Shown here piece by piece: positions 51,883 to 61,346 of a DNA stretch of 64,000 nucleotides. The stretch's first letter is position 1. Each line of letters begins with the position of its first letter. The stretch spans positions 1-64,000 of the forward strand of contig NZ_NIJK01000052.1 in assembly GCF_002836975.1 (NCBI RefSeq), in the 5' to 3' direction. The stretch comes from Shewanella indica (GTDB lineage Bacteria > Pseudomonadota > Gammaproteobacteria > Enterobacterales > Shewanellaceae). The notes under the pieces were generated by a model. The model was not told the origin of the DNA, ran no database searches, and saw only the letters and a list, made by a program, of their open reading frames with translations. Both the position numbers and the translations under genes were made by a program.

Positions 51883-53091
51883 TTAGCTCGAGTGACCAAG
51901 AGAGCGCCTTAGCTTATTCATTCCCTGCTCCATACTGACGATGACCCTGTAATCCAGGTCCCGCTTGGCGGCTGAGATGTCGTAGTAGTGGCTGCAGGAA
52001 AGCTGTTTGGCGACAAAGCGGGTCATCAGTGGCTCCTGCTTGATAGCCAGCAGTCGGTATATTCCTTCGAGCATGGCGCCAATGGCGTAGGCCAAAGTGG
52101 CCGGCACCCGCTTTTCCACCGCGGGTAAATTGTCACAGGCAAGAATGCTGTCGAGCATGGCCGCCATAGTCAGGGGCTGATCGTTACTGACAAAATAGGC
52201 CTTGCCATTGCAGCGGCTAGGTTCGGCCAGCAGGCTTCTGGCCGCACTCAGGTGGGCAAAGGCGGCATTGTCGATATAGATGGTGTCCACCAATTTGTCT
52301 TCACGGCCCACCAACTTGAGCCGGCCCTTGCGACCTCGCTCCAGCACGCGGGGCACCAGATGAGGATCGCCAGGCCCCCAAATCAGGTGCGGCCGAATAG
52401 CCACTGTCTTCAAGCCGTTTTGGGCAGCGGCCAGCACCAACTCTTCCGCTTCCGACTTGGAGGCGCCGTAATGGTTGAGATAACGCCTGGCGTAGGGAAC
52501 CGACTCATCGATACCTGCCTCATCCTTGCCATCGAAGGTGACACTCGGCGTGCTGGTATAAACCAAATAACCAATCCCCAATTCACGGGCGCAGGCGATG
52601 ATGTTTTCTGTCCCCAACACATTGGGGCGAAAATAGCTTGCTCTGCTGCCCCAGACTCCAGCCTTGGAGGCAACGTGAAAGATAAGCTCACAGCCATCGA
52701 GGGCTTGTTTCAATGCTTGCTTGTCGCAAATATCGGCGCGCACCATGGTGGCGCCCATGGCCTCGAGCGCCGGATAATGGCCCCTGGCCACCCCCACTAC
52801 TTGAATACCGGCGGCCAGCAGCGGCCGACATATGGCTTCTCCCAAAAAGCCTCCGGCGCCTGTCACCAACACCCGCTTGACTCGGGTCGCGAGTTCCCGG
52901 GCCAGCGCCAACAGCTCGGGATGAAGTTCATCATGCCCGTTTTCTTGTGACAAAGCCGCTGTCTCTTGTAATAAAGCCGCAGTCTCTTGTGACAAAGCCG
53001 CGGGCAAATCCTGCGACGAGGCCGGTGAACAGTCCTGTGATGACGAGGCTATTGACTCAGGTGATTGAGATTGCGGTGCAGATGTGGCCAT
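51883..53091 (-). CDS. oleD: OleD, NAD(P)-dependent beta-keto acid reductase
   Basis: 402 residues, SDR superfamily of the 3-beta-HSD type. The Rossmann motif is VTGAGGFLGEAICRPLL at about 77-93; the catalytic YARRYLNHYGASKSEAEELV has the YxxxK. It reduces the 2-alkyl-3-keto acid from OleA. A low-complexity N-terminal extension of about 60 residues has three 21-bp repeats (ALSQETAALLQETAALSQEN) not expected in the fold. The reading frame starts at ATG 53091, without a clear ribosome site. Last gene of oleABCD. Confidence 0.93.
   Translation of the reverse strand: MATSAPQSQSPESIASSSQDCSPASSQDLPAALSQETAALLQETAALSQENGHDELHPELLALARELATRVKRVLVTGAGGFLGEAICRPLLAAGIQVVGVARGHYPALEAMGATMVRADICDKQALKQALDGCELIFHVASKAGVWGSRASYFRPNVLGTENIIACARELGIGYLVYTSTPSVTFDGKDEAGIDESVPYARRYLNHYGASKSEAEELVLAAAQNGLKTVAIRPHLIWGPGDPHLVPRVLERGRKGRLKLVGREDKLVDTIYIDNAAFAHLSAARSLLAEPSRCNGKAYFVSNDQPLTMAAMLDSILACDNLPAVEKRVPATLAYAIGAMLEGIYRLLAIKQEPLMTRFVAKQLSCSHYYDISAAKRDLDYRVIVSMEQGMNKLRRSLGHSS
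52943..53005 (-). repeat. Triple 21-bp repeat in oleD
   Basis: Three copies of TCTTGTGACAAAGCCGC-type units start at 52943, 52964 and 52985 (period 21, in frame), coding SQETAAL-type heptads. A degenerate fourth may follow. It lies in the N-terminal extension. Confidence 0.85.
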
Positions 53092-53113
53092 AGTGGGTTT
53101 CTGTCTCTGTTAT

Positions 53114-54970
53114 CTATTTTGGCTTCCAGCCGTTTCCAGCCAACTGTTTTTGCGCCCAAACGGCAAGTTGCTCGCGAAATATCTTGGCATTGTGGCGCAC
53201 ATCCATGGGAAAACCAGGATGCAACATAAAATGCCTGATGCCCCGGGTCAGTGGCTGCTTGTCGGCAAGTGCCTGCAACTCGGTAAACAGCTGTTGCTGC
53301 TCAGTTGGCGACAGGAATTGCTCAAGCTCGATGCAGATAAGCGGTACTTTTTCGGGCACAGTGCTATCAAGAGAAGTGCTATCAAGGAAAGTGCTCTCAG
53401 CGCCAGTAGTATAAGAGAAAGTGCTCTCTTGGACTTTCCCACCGCCGCCAGGCTTATTCTGCGTCAGTTCAACGCCAACCAATGCCGAACGTTTAACCTG
53501 AGGATGGGTATTGAAAATCCGCTCACAGGGAATAGACAGATAGCGCTTTTGCAGCTCACCGTCCTCAATGACATCCACTCTGTGGGCCTTACGGCCACAC
53601 ATCCACAAGCGGCCCTCGGCATCAAGATAACCGAGATCGCCCATCCGGTGCAGTTGCCTGCCTTCATAGGCAATCTTGGCCTGCTTGTTGGCGCCTTCGC
53701 GGCGATAGTAGCTCTGGTTGACCACAGCGCCGTCAACGACGATTTCGCCTATCTCCCCCGTCGCCAACTCGAGAGTCGGCGACCAGCTGTCGATGACCTC
53801 TTCACTGATCCCTATGATACTGACCCTTATTCCGGATACCGGCTTACCGACACAGATGCCGCCCCCCTTGTCGGTGATGGCGGCGGTAGCGCCAAGCGCC
53901 TTGCTGCCAATCATGGAGACAGGCAGGGATTCGGTGGCACCATAGGAGTTGAGCACTTCGACATCCTCGGCCAACATGGCGGAGAAACGCGCTATCGCCT
54001 TGGGGTCGGCCGGTGCGCCGGCGGATATCACCCGCTTCAAGCTGTGCAGCCGGCACCCGTTTCCGCCCTGTCCCAAACGGTCGAGCAAGGCGGGATTCAC
54101 AAACATATTGCTGCAGGCATAGTGCTCTATGGCGGCAAACAGGTTTTCCGGTCTGGCGGTTATCGGTTTGCTGGCATCCATTTCAGGCACAATTGATGCC
54201 ATCCCCAGCGCCGGACCAAAGAGGGCAAACAGTGGGAAGGTAGACAGATCCCGCTCGCCGGGACGAATGCCATAGTCATGTCGCAGCGCGGTTATCTGCG
54301 CCTCAAACATACCGTGGCTGTAAACCACGCCTTTTGGAGTGCCGGTGCTGCCACTGGTAAACAAGATGGCCGCCATCTGCTGCGCGCCGAGCTTCGCCAT
54401 GGGAAATGTGACTGACTCGGGTGCCCTGGCCAACAAACGGCTGACACTGCTGCCACCCCAAGGAGGGTTACGGCCAAGAAAGCCTTCACCTGCCGTCAGC
54501 AACAAGCGGATACTGGGTTTGCCCCAACCGAACAGCAATCTGGCCACATGGGCCTTGGGGATCCCGATAAAGGCGTCGGGCTCGGCTTCGGCCAGACACT
54601 GCTTGAGCTTGGCGATCCCCATACCTGGGTCCACCATCACAGGGATGATCCCCGCCTTGAACAGGGCAAAGGTAAGCACAAAAAACTCTATCCCAGGAGT
54701 CACCATAAGCACGGCTTTCATCCCGGGCTTGAAGCCATAGTCGAGCAAGGCGCTGGCGAGTCGGTCGCTGTCGCTGTCCAGGGTCTTGAAATCAAGCTCC
54801 TGGTAACTGAACTTGCCAGCGCGGCGGCGCTGCACTGCAACCGCCAGGTCCTCGCTCTGGCTGATGGCCGCCTGTTTCAGGTGGCGACACAGGTTGTGCC
54901 CCTTGGCGGAGTTTGCCTCCGGGGCCGGTTCATTGGCAGCCATTTGCGAGTCTTCGGCGGGTGGGAGCAT
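53114..54970 (-). CDS. oleC: OleC, beta-lactone synthetase
   Basis: 618 residues, AMP-forming adenylate enzyme family. The P-loop is ILFTSGSTGTPKGVVYSH, with LNSYGATESLP and MGDLGYLDAEGRLW further motifs, and RHNAKIFREQLA holds the catalytic lysine near the C-terminus. It turns the 2-alkyl-3-hydroxy acid into a beta-lactone. A low-complexity insertion at about residues 510-540 (QESTFSYTTGAESTFLDSTS) interrupts the C-terminal subdomain. Start ATG 54970 lies one base after the oleB stop. Confidence 0.93.
   Translation of the reverse strand: MLPPAEDSQMAANEPAPEANSAKGHNLCRHLKQAAISQSEDLAVAVQRRRAGKFSYQELDFKTLDSDSDRLASALLDYGFKPGMKAVLMVTPGIEFFVLTFALFKAGIIPVMVDPGMGIAKLKQCLAEAEPDAFIGIPKAHVARLLFGWGKPSIRLLLTAGEGFLGRNPPWGGSSVSRLLARAPESVTFPMAKLGAQQMAAILFTSGSTGTPKGVVYSHGMFEAQITALRHDYGIRPGERDLSTFPLFALFGPALGMASIVPEMDASKPITARPENLFAAIEHYACSNMFVNPALLDRLGQGGNGCRLHSLKRVISAGAPADPKAIARFSAMLAEDVEVLNSYGATESLPVSMIGSKALGATAAITDKGGGICVGKPVSGIRVSIIGISEEVIDSWSPTLELATGEIGEIVVDGAVVNQSYYRREGANKQAKIAYEGRQLHRMGDLGYLDAEGRLWMCGRKAHRVDVIEDGELQKRYLSIPCERIFNTHPQVKRSALVGVELTQNKPGGGGKVQESTFSYTTGAESTFLDSTSLDSTVPEKVPLICIELEQFLSPTEQQQLFTELQALADKQPLTRGIRHFMLHPGFPMDVRHNAKIFREQLAVWAQKQLAGNGWKPK
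53355..53435 (-). repeat. Short imperfect repeats in oleC
   Basis: Repeated AAGTGCT / GTGCTATCAAG-type units at about 53361-53430, coding the Ser/Thr-rich stretch DSTSLDST. Looks like recent slippage. Confidence 0.6.
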
Positions 54971-54971
54971 C

Positions 54972-55958
54972 TCAGTCAGCGCTCCCGGCTGGGGTGATTT
55001 CCGCCGATGCCTTTTCTTCAGGGTTAGATGTTTGTTCGTCGGCGCTTTCAGCCACGGCCGTTTCAGCGATAAAGCGGCGAATATGGGCTATCACCTCATC
55101 ACTGGCGTCTTCAAGAATATAATGGCCGCAGTCGGCAAAGGCGTGCAGCTCGGCTTTGGGCAAGCGCTGCTGCCAACCTTCAAGGAAGTGCCGGTCAAAG
55201 ACAAAGTCCTTGAGGCCCCAAAGAATAATGGTCGGCACCTGGGTAAACTGCTGCAAACTGGCATCAATCGACTGTACCAAGTCCCAGTTTCTGTCGCCGG
55301 GCTTGAGCGGAATATCCTGTACAAACCTCAAAGTCGAGATTCGATTTTGCCAGGAGTTGAATGGTGCCACATAGGCACGGCGCACATCCGCGGCCATGGG
55401 CGCACGTTTGACCCCCACATAGGAAGCGGCGGACGAGAAGGCATTGAAGCCCCGCACCAGCAGGGTGCCAAGCGCGGTATCGCGGCAGATTTTTAGCGCC
55501 AGCGGTAAGGGCTTGCTCTTTGGCAAACCGAAGGCGGCGGTATTGAGCAGCACCAGGCGTTTAATCCGCTCGGGATAGCGGGCGGCATAGCCCATGCCTA
55601 TCATGCCGCCCCAGTCATGCAGCACCAGTGTGATATTGCTGCGAATATCCAGACTGTCCAGCAGTGCTTCCAGATCGTCGATACGCTGCGCCAGAGTGTA
55701 GTCATAGGCATCATCGCCCGGTTTGTCGGACAAGCCGCAACCTATATGATCCGGCACCACACATTCATATTGGTCGCTTAACGCCTGCACCAGGTTACGG
55801 TAGTAAAAAGACCAACTGGGGTTACCGTGCACCATCACCACGGCATCGGGGCGTCGGCCGTTAATTCCGGCGGGTTTTTCATGCACATAATGCAGTTTGT
55901 GGCCGCCGAGCGTGATGAAATGACGCTTGAACGGGAAGAGTGTATCTAGGGTGGCCAT
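54972..55958 (-). CDS. oleB: OleB, beta-lactone decarboxylase
   Basis: 328 residues, alpha/beta hydrolase of the haloalkane dehalogenase type. Oxyanion loop VHGNPSWSFYYR, nucleophile Asp115 in VLHDWGGMIG, and a histidine in DCGHYILEDA. It decarboxylates the beta-lactone to the cis-olefin. The C-terminal tail (ESADEQTSNPEEKASAEITP) is low-complexity. One base separates it from oleC. Confidence 0.93.
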   Translation of the reverse strand: MATLDTLFPFKRHFITLGGHKLHYVHEKPAGINGRRPDAVVMVHGNPSWSFYYRNLVQALSDQYECVVPDHIGCGLSDKPGDDAYDYTLAQRIDDLEALLDSLDIRSNITLVLHDWGGMIGMGYAARYPERIKRLVLLNTAAFGLPKSKPLPLALKICRDTALGTLLVRGFNAFSSAASYVGVKRAPMAADVRRAYVAPFNSWQNRISTLRFVQDIPLKPGDRNWDLVQSIDASLQQFTQVPTIILWGLKDFVFDRHFLEGWQQRLPKAELHAFADCGHYILEDASDEVIAHIRRFIAETAVAESADEQTSNPEEKASAEITPAGSAD

Positions 55959-56046
55959 TGGCTATCCTGTTGTTAATTTTGGTTATTTAGGCACTATTCT
56001 AATGGGCCCTGTCGAATGGGCATTGTCTAAAACCTGTATCAAGGGC

Positions 56047-57096
56047 TTACCAGCGCAGCCCCAGCATCATGCAGTTGAGCCCCGAGCCTATGCCAAGAAA
56101 GCTCACCCGGTCGCCTGCCTGCAAAAAGCCTTCACCGTGGGCCAGCGCCGCCGACACAGGCAAAGAGACAGTGCCCATATTGCCAAGGCGGGCAAAGGTG
56201 GGAAACTCTTTGTGCTCGGCAATGCCCAGGGCGCCCAGTACTTGCTTACGGTTGGCAGCCCCCACCTGATGACAGATAACCTTATCCACCTGTCCGGCAA
56301 GCCACTGGCGCTGCTGCAAAAACTGCTCCCAGGTCTGGCGTGCCAGCTCCACCCCCTCCTTCAAAAGGGCAACGGCATCTGTGCGCATCACCTCGCGGTA
56401 GAGGCGGTTACCGACTTCGACAAAGCCCCACTGACACATCTGATGATGCTCCGGCGCCGCCAACTGACTGGCACCGAGCAGCTGATGCTTGCGGGAGGTG
56501 GTAAGCGGCAAGCTGCCATCTGTGAGGACAACGGCCACGGCACCTGAGCCGCCGGTCAGGGTGGCCAGAGACGCCGCAAAGTTTGCCATGCTGGGTTCGG
56601 CCAGCATCTGCTCTATGGACGCCTCGACTATCTCCCGGGATGATTCACAGGACACCACCATACCGGCACGGATCTGCCCCAGTTCAATACGGTTGGCCAC
56701 ATCCAGAATACCGGACAGGACTCCCAGGCAGGCGTTGCTGATATCAAAAACGGCGCAGCCGCGCCCGATACCTATGGCAGAAGCCACAGCGCAAGCCGTG
56801 GCCGGCTCATGCTGGTCACGGCACACGCCGGTGTAAACCAAGGCGCCAAGCGCTTTGGGATCCAGCCCAGTCTCGGCCAGCGCCTTTTGGGCGGCGCACA
56901 CAGCGCCTTGGGAGACCTTGAAGCCCTTGGGCCACCAACGACGCTCCTCAATACCCGTCAGGGCAGCGAGTTGTCCAATGGGGATACGAAACTTTTGATA
57001 AAGCGGCGCAAGCCGGGATTCCAACTCGCGGCTGGACACCATTTCCGGCGCCAACTCATAAGCCAGACTATTGATATACACACGGGAATAATTCAT
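56047..57096 (-). CDS. oleA: OleA, acyl-CoA condensing thiolase
   Basis: 349 residues of the FabH/thiolase superfamily. The active cysteine is Cys123 in DISNACLGVLSGILDV; Glu97 in VCRDQHEPAT fits the general base of OleA proteins. It joins two acyl-CoAs head to head to a 2-alkyl-3-keto acid, the first step toward long-chain polyunsaturated hydrocarbons in Shewanella. First gene of the operon, 88 bp upstream of oleB. Confidence 0.95.
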   Translation of the reverse strand: MNYSRVYINSLAYELAPEMVSSRELESRLAPLYQKFRIPIGQLAALTGIEERRWWPKGFKVSQGAVCAAQKALAETGLDPKALGALVYTGVCRDQHEPATACAVASAIGIGRGCAVFDISNACLGVLSGILDVANRIELGQIRAGMVVSCESSREIVEASIEQMLAEPSMANFAASLATLTGGSGAVAVVLTDGSLPLTTSRKHQLLGASQLAAPEHHQMCQWGFVEVGNRLYREVMRTDAVALLKEGVELARQTWEQFLQQRQWLAGQVDKVICHQVGAANRKQVLGALGIAEHKEFPTFARLGNMGTVSLPVSAALAHGEGFLQAGDRVSFLGIGSGLNCMMLGLRW

Positions 57097-57297
57097 GAAA
57101 AGCCAATCGCTCTCTCGGGCGCTCTGTGCCCTTGTTATCTTTTGGGGTCGTGATAATTAAGTCTTATGCCCCAGGCTGGCGCCATTTGAACAAGAAATGG
57201 CGGGGTATTCAATAAAAAACGCATTAAGCCGGTACCTGGCGCCGACTAATTCCCCGCTTGCGAGACATCTCTGTCCAAGCGGGCCTTGTTATTTCAT

Positions 57298-58641
57298 TTA
57301 TCGGCCGCCAGGCAACCAGGCATGGATCAAAGCGTTGCGCGGCGTGGTGGCCTGCTCACAAAAGGCGCCGAGCTGCACCCGGTAACCGGCCTCCAACAGG
57401 AAACATACCCTGTCAAGCAGCAGATACCGTTCAATAACCGGCCGAAACAGATGTGCCGCCAAGTCAATACGGGCGGTTAATCTGCGCCTTTGCTCCCCCA
57501 GGTGCTGATAGGCGGCAAAATCCACAGTCTCAGGCAATAGCACTCCCTTTTGCGCCGCGGCCCAAAGACAGAACTCCTTGAAGCTGCCGGACAACTGACT
57601 CTGCCGCACAGCAGGCAGTGGTAGATAAGTGTCCCGAGCGCGCACTTCACGCTGCAGACTATCGAATCCGAGCCGCCAACTGACCTCTTTGATCCTGTCG
57701 GCGCGCGCCTTTTGATTGGCAATAACACTGTGATTAAGCGGCAGTTGCAGCGCCGTCTTATCCAGTCGCAGCGCCTGCTCTTGGGCGCCTTGACTCAAGG
57801 GAGTGATATCGCCGGAGGGCAAGAGATGATAACAACACGGGGAAACCGAGACCACGGCAGTACCACTTGCAACTGCGCGGCGCAGCAGCGTCAGGTGCAG
57901 CTCACCGCAGGCATGCAGCGCAATGGCATGCTGTTTGGGCTTAAGATAACAAGGCTCGGCAGCAAAGGCATCGGCGCAGACAAATTGCTGCGGCAAGTTA
58001 CGTTTTTTTGCCGCTAGCTCGCCGGCTTCACACAAAGATGCTTGCCACTCCAGGCTCAATACCGCCTTGCCGCTCAAGGCGCTGAGCAGGCGCCCGAGAT
58101 GCCCTTTCCCGGCGCACCACTCCAATAAAGGAAAGGGGTTGTTATGGGTGGCTATGGTATTGGCAAAGCGGCTTATCTGCTGCCATTTTCGGCCCTTGAT
58201 ACCGGCACTGAGCCGGGCCTCGGTTGCCGCGCAAAGCTTAGGTTGGTCGTTATCCTTTGCAGGTGCCGGATAATCAAAGAGCTGCCAGGCAAAGTGTCTC
58301 TTATCCCACAGGGCCAATTCCTGCTCGCTCAAATCTGCAGCCAAGGCCGGCCAGAGGGTTGCCAACAACAATGACTGACTGGCATCGACAGTCTCGAGCG
58401 CATCGTCATCCAATGCCCAAAGCGCTGCGGCCAGCTTGGCAAAACGCTGCTGCCAGGGAAGTTTTTGATGCTCGAAACTTCTGACACTCCAAAGCTCGCG
58501 GCTTGAGAGCAACAATTGACTGAGCTGTTGAAGCTCTGATTTCACCTCGGGCAAGCTGCAATCAACTGCCGTCAGCCGGGTTTCAACCCTGTAAGCCACT
58601 GGCTCGGCTTGCCGGGAGGAATTCTGTTGGCAGTCACACAT
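57298..58641 (-). CDS. SAM-dependent methyltransferase, GSTCD-like
   Basis: 447 residues. LLEWCAGKGHLGRLLSALSG is the SAM-binding motif I, and ALHACGELHLTLLRRAV and VSVSPCCYHLL further motifs; the CCYH stretch is seen in the methyltransferase domain related to GSTCD. Substrate unknown. It lies upstream of the ole genes with a 200-bp gap, so probably separate. Confidence 0.85.
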   Translation of the reverse strand: MCDCQQNSSRQAEPVAYRVETRLTAVDCSLPEVKSELQQLSQLLLSSRELWSVRSFEHQKLPWQQRFAKLAAALWALDDDALETVDASQSLLLATLWPALAADLSEQELALWDKRHFAWQLFDYPAPAKDNDQPKLCAATEARLSAGIKGRKWQQISRFANTIATHNNPFPLLEWCAGKGHLGRLLSALSGKAVLSLEWQASLCEAGELAAKKRNLPQQFVCADAFAAEPCYLKPKQHAIALHACGELHLTLLRRAVASGTAVVSVSPCCYHLLPSGDITPLSQGAQEQALRLDKTALQLPLNHSVIANQKARADRIKEVSWRLGFDSLQREVRARDTYLPLPAVRQSQLSGSFKEFCLWAAAQKGVLLPETVDFAAYQHLGEQRRRLTARIDLAAHLFRPVIERYLLLDRVCFLLEAGYRVQLGAFCEQATTPRNALIHAWLPGGR

Positions 58642-59116
58642 TTTACTGGCCCGATTAACTTAAAAGGGCTGCATTATAGCCCCTGGCTGCCTTTGAGGAA
58701 AATAGCGTTCCAAAGCAGCAAACTGGGGGCAAAGCCTTTGCGCAAGCTGGGGTTGAGTCTCCCGCTTGCTGAAAGCTTTACAGTCATAGAGAAATACCAG
58801 CAGTAAAGACAAATTCACATAACAAATTGATTAAAACTGGATAATTATTTCAATAAACTATGCCTAAAGCCCGAGTCATCATTTTTCCTGGCGGCCTGGC
58901 AACGAAAGCTGCCGCCGCTGTTTTCAGGTATAAATTTGCTCAAAGCTTTTACCGCGGCATCTGCCACAATAGACTGGTGCCCTCAAGCTGGCAAAACAAT
59001 CGAACGAACTCAATCTAACGAAATGGTCGAGTGAAATCGGTCGAGCGAAATCAATCGCGCCAATTCACGGCACTACACTCAGCCGCTGAACAGAATATTG
59101 ATAAGAAGGATGTTGA
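58642..59116. other. Intergenic stretch before the DUF1289 gene
   Basis: No gene supported. A 52-codon plus-strand frame (58860-59018, MPKARVIIFPGGLATKAAAA) lacks a ribosome site. Near 59025-59052 the 14-bp unit GGTCGAGTGAAATC occurs twice in tandem with one change. Confidence 0.45.
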
Positions 59117-59374
59117 ATGATCCAATCTCCCTGTGTGGCGCGCTGCGGCCTCAATGAAGACGACTTTTGTATGGGCTGCCTGCGCCATATAGATGAAATC
59201 GTCAATTGGAGCCACTGCCCGGACGAAGATAAACGCGCCATTATTGCCAAACTCCCGGAACGAAAACGCGCTTTTTCGGGCATGGAAAACAGCGGCATTA
59301 TCAGTAGAGCCAAATACCTCGAGGCAGAGGCCAGGCTTGCACGCAGCGACAAGAGCAAAGCAAAAAAAGCGTGA
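59117..59374 (+). CDS. DUF1289 family protein
   Basis: 85 residues with AAGGA upstream. Four cysteines, Cys6, Cys10, Cys18 and Cys21 (C-x3-C-x7-C-x2-C), form the metal or cluster site typical of DUF1289 proteins; GCLRHIDEIVNWSHCPDEDK follows. Basic tail. Function unknown. Confidence 0.9.
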   Translation: MIQSPCVARCGLNEDDFCMGCLRHIDEIVNWSHCPDEDKRAIIAKLPERKRAFSGMENSGIISRAKYLEAEARLARSDKSKAKKA

Positions 59375-59416
59375 TACAACTTCAAGCGTTCAAGGCAACC
59401 AAGCCTTCAATAAAGA

Positions 59417-59440
59417 AAAAGACCGCTATTGCGGTCTTTT
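59417..59440. terminator. Bidirectional terminator between DUF1289 gene and POT gene
   Basis: AAAAGACCGC, loop TATT, GCGGTCTTTT. T-runs in both directions, between converging genes. Confidence 0.9.
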
Positions 59441-59464
59441 TGGAATTTATGGGTCACTCAGACA

Positions 59465-60991
59465 TTACTGCGCTGAGCCGGCAGCGCCATTACCGTTATG
59501 GGAATGGTGAGTTTCTGTAAGACGACGCATCAGCGGCAATACCGCCAACGCGATAAAGGTACAAACCAGCGCCGCAATCCCCAACTTGTTGAACAAGCTG
59601 GTGTAGATAGGCAGAGTCTCAAGCGGATCTGTAATGTTCTTCGGCACACTGGCGAAGTTGGCCACCACACCACCCAGATACTGAGAGATGCCCGAGGCGA
59701 CAAAATAAGCCCCCATCATAAAGCCACCCATGCGCTCAGGTACGTAACGGGCAATCATCGCCAAGCCCAAACCACTGACCAGCAGCTCACCAAGTGAGTA
59801 TGCACCGTAACCCCAGATCATCACCCAGGAAGAGGTCTTGCCATCGACGGCGAACATACCGGCAAAGCTGTAGATAAAGAAACCCAGCGCCACTACGGCA
59901 AAACCCAGTGCGAACTTGGCGGCGATGGAAATATCCTTGTTGTTACGTCCGGCAGAGGCATAAACCCAGGCCAGCACAGGGCTGAGCAACATGATCCAGA
60001 TAGGGTTCAAGGCCTGGAACTGCGCCGGTGACCAGGTCCACAGATCGACACCAAAGGCCTGGAAGTTCCAATCGACGTTACGCAGGGCAAACAGCGCCAG
60101 CGAGGTAGACATCTGCTGGTAGAACACAAAGAAGAATACAGTTTGTACCGTCAGAACCAAGGCGGCTATCAAACCGGCCCGCTCACTGGTTTCACTGTTT
60201 TTAATCAGGTAGATAAAGATACCGAGTACGGCAGCGCCTGCGGTGTAAACAAAGGCGCGGGCCACATCTTCATATTCAAGGATAAAGGCTGAAGCCACTA
60301 CAGAAAGAGCCGCCAGGCCGAGTACCGCAAACAGCTTATTCATTTCCACCGGACGGGTATCCGGCTCTGAGCCATAGTTGGCCAGAGTTTTACGCATCAT
60401 GGCGTAGTTGCCCAGTCCCACCAGCAAGCCCACGCAGCAAACGGCAAAAGCCGCGTGCCAACCGAACTCGTTGCCATAGTTAGCGTTGACGTAATCTTTA
60501 ATCCAGGGAGTCAACAACATGGAGAAAGTAGAACCTACATTCACCGCCATGTAGTAGATGGTAAAGGCGCTGTCTATCTTGGAGTCGTCCCCCTCATAGA
60601 TTTTACGCACCAGGTTACCGGCATTGGGTTTGAACAAACCGTTACCGACAACAATTACCCCCAGAGCCGAAAACAGGAACCAGGTGTTTTCGGTTGGCAC
60701 TGTCATCAGGGCATAACCCAGAGACAGAATACCGGCACCGAGCAACATGGTGCGCTTGGTACCGAGGATCTTATCCCCGACCCAACCACCAATCGCCGGC
60801 GACACATAAATCAATGCGGCACAGGCACTCCATACCAGGTTGGCGCGACTGTCCTCAAACCCTAGACGCTGTACCATGAAGTACACGATAAGCGCCTGCA
60901 TACCGTAATAACCGAAACGTTCCCATAGCTCGATAAGTGACACAGTCATAAAAGAATGTGTCTTACTTACCTTAGGAGACCCTAATGTCAT
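59465..60991 (-). CDS. POT-family proton:peptide symporter (PepTSo2-like)
   Basis: 508 residues from ATG 60991 (GGAAG upstream, and the family begins MTLG); the frame starts at 61006. ELWERFGYYG in helix 1 is the ExxERFxYY motif that couples protons to peptide. It has about 14 membrane helices. The sequence follows S. oneidensis PepTSo2 almost throughout (TVPTENTWF, NGLFKPNAGNLVRKIYEGDD). It imports di- and tripeptides. Confidence 0.97.
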   Translation of the reverse strand: MTLGSPKVSKTHSFMTVSLIELWERFGYYGMQALIVYFMVQRLGFEDSRANLVWSACAALIYVSPAIGGWVGDKILGTKRTMLLGAGILSLGYALMTVPTENTWFLFSALGVIVVGNGLFKPNAGNLVRKIYEGDDSKIDSAFTIYYMAVNVGSTFSMLLTPWIKDYVNANYGNEFGWHAAFAVCCVGLLVGLGNYAMMRKTLANYGSEPDTRPVEMNKLFAVLGLAALSVVASAFILEYEDVARAFVYTAGAAVLGIFIYLIKNSETSERAGLIAALVLTVQTVFFFVFYQQMSTSLALFALRNVDWNFQAFGVDLWTWSPAQFQALNPIWIMLLSPVLAWVYASAGRNNKDISIAAKFALGFAVVALGFFIYSFAGMFAVDGKTSSWVMIWGYGAYSLGELLVSGLGLAMIARYVPERMGGFMMGAYFVASGISQYLGGVVANFASVPKNITDPLETLPIYTSLFNKLGIAALVCTFIALAVLPLMRRLTETHHSHNGNGAAGSAQ

Positions 60992-61006
60992 TTTGCTTGC
61001 TTCCAT

Positions 61007-61277
61007 CTTGATTTGAAATAATTGTCAGACGAGTATAAAACTGCAGGCCGCACAATCCAACGCAAACTCTGGGGCAAAACACACTTTGTCGCAATTCTCC
61101 TACTCAGCTCAAATTCCATTGGCGACTTTTTCAACAATGCTGGGTTATTCAAAAGAGTAAAACGGAGCAAACCTAGCTGTAACAAGGTCTTTTACTGGTT
61201 AATGAGAATATTTATCAGTATCAAAATCACCGCAAAGCCAAGGTCAGAACCGCTTTTATCAGCGCCTTTGATATAAA
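61007..61277. other. Upstream region of the POT gene
   Basis: AT-rich, no gene supported; it should contain the POT promoter on the minus strand. Confidence 0.4.
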
Positions 61278-61301
61278 AAAACCGCCCTTGGATGGACGGT
61301 T
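61278..61301 (-). terminator. Terminator after yajD
   Basis: ACCGTCC / GGGCGGT stem with one mismatch, then seven T residues on the minus strand, 45 bp beyond the yajD stop. Confidence 0.7.
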
Positions 61302-61346
61302 TCCATTGAATAGCCTACGCCTTATCAGGCCGGGCAAGATAGGCGG

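Noticed and set aside
53084..54196. 370-codon plus-strand frame
   Set aside because: Antisense of oleC, no recognisable domain or ribosome site.
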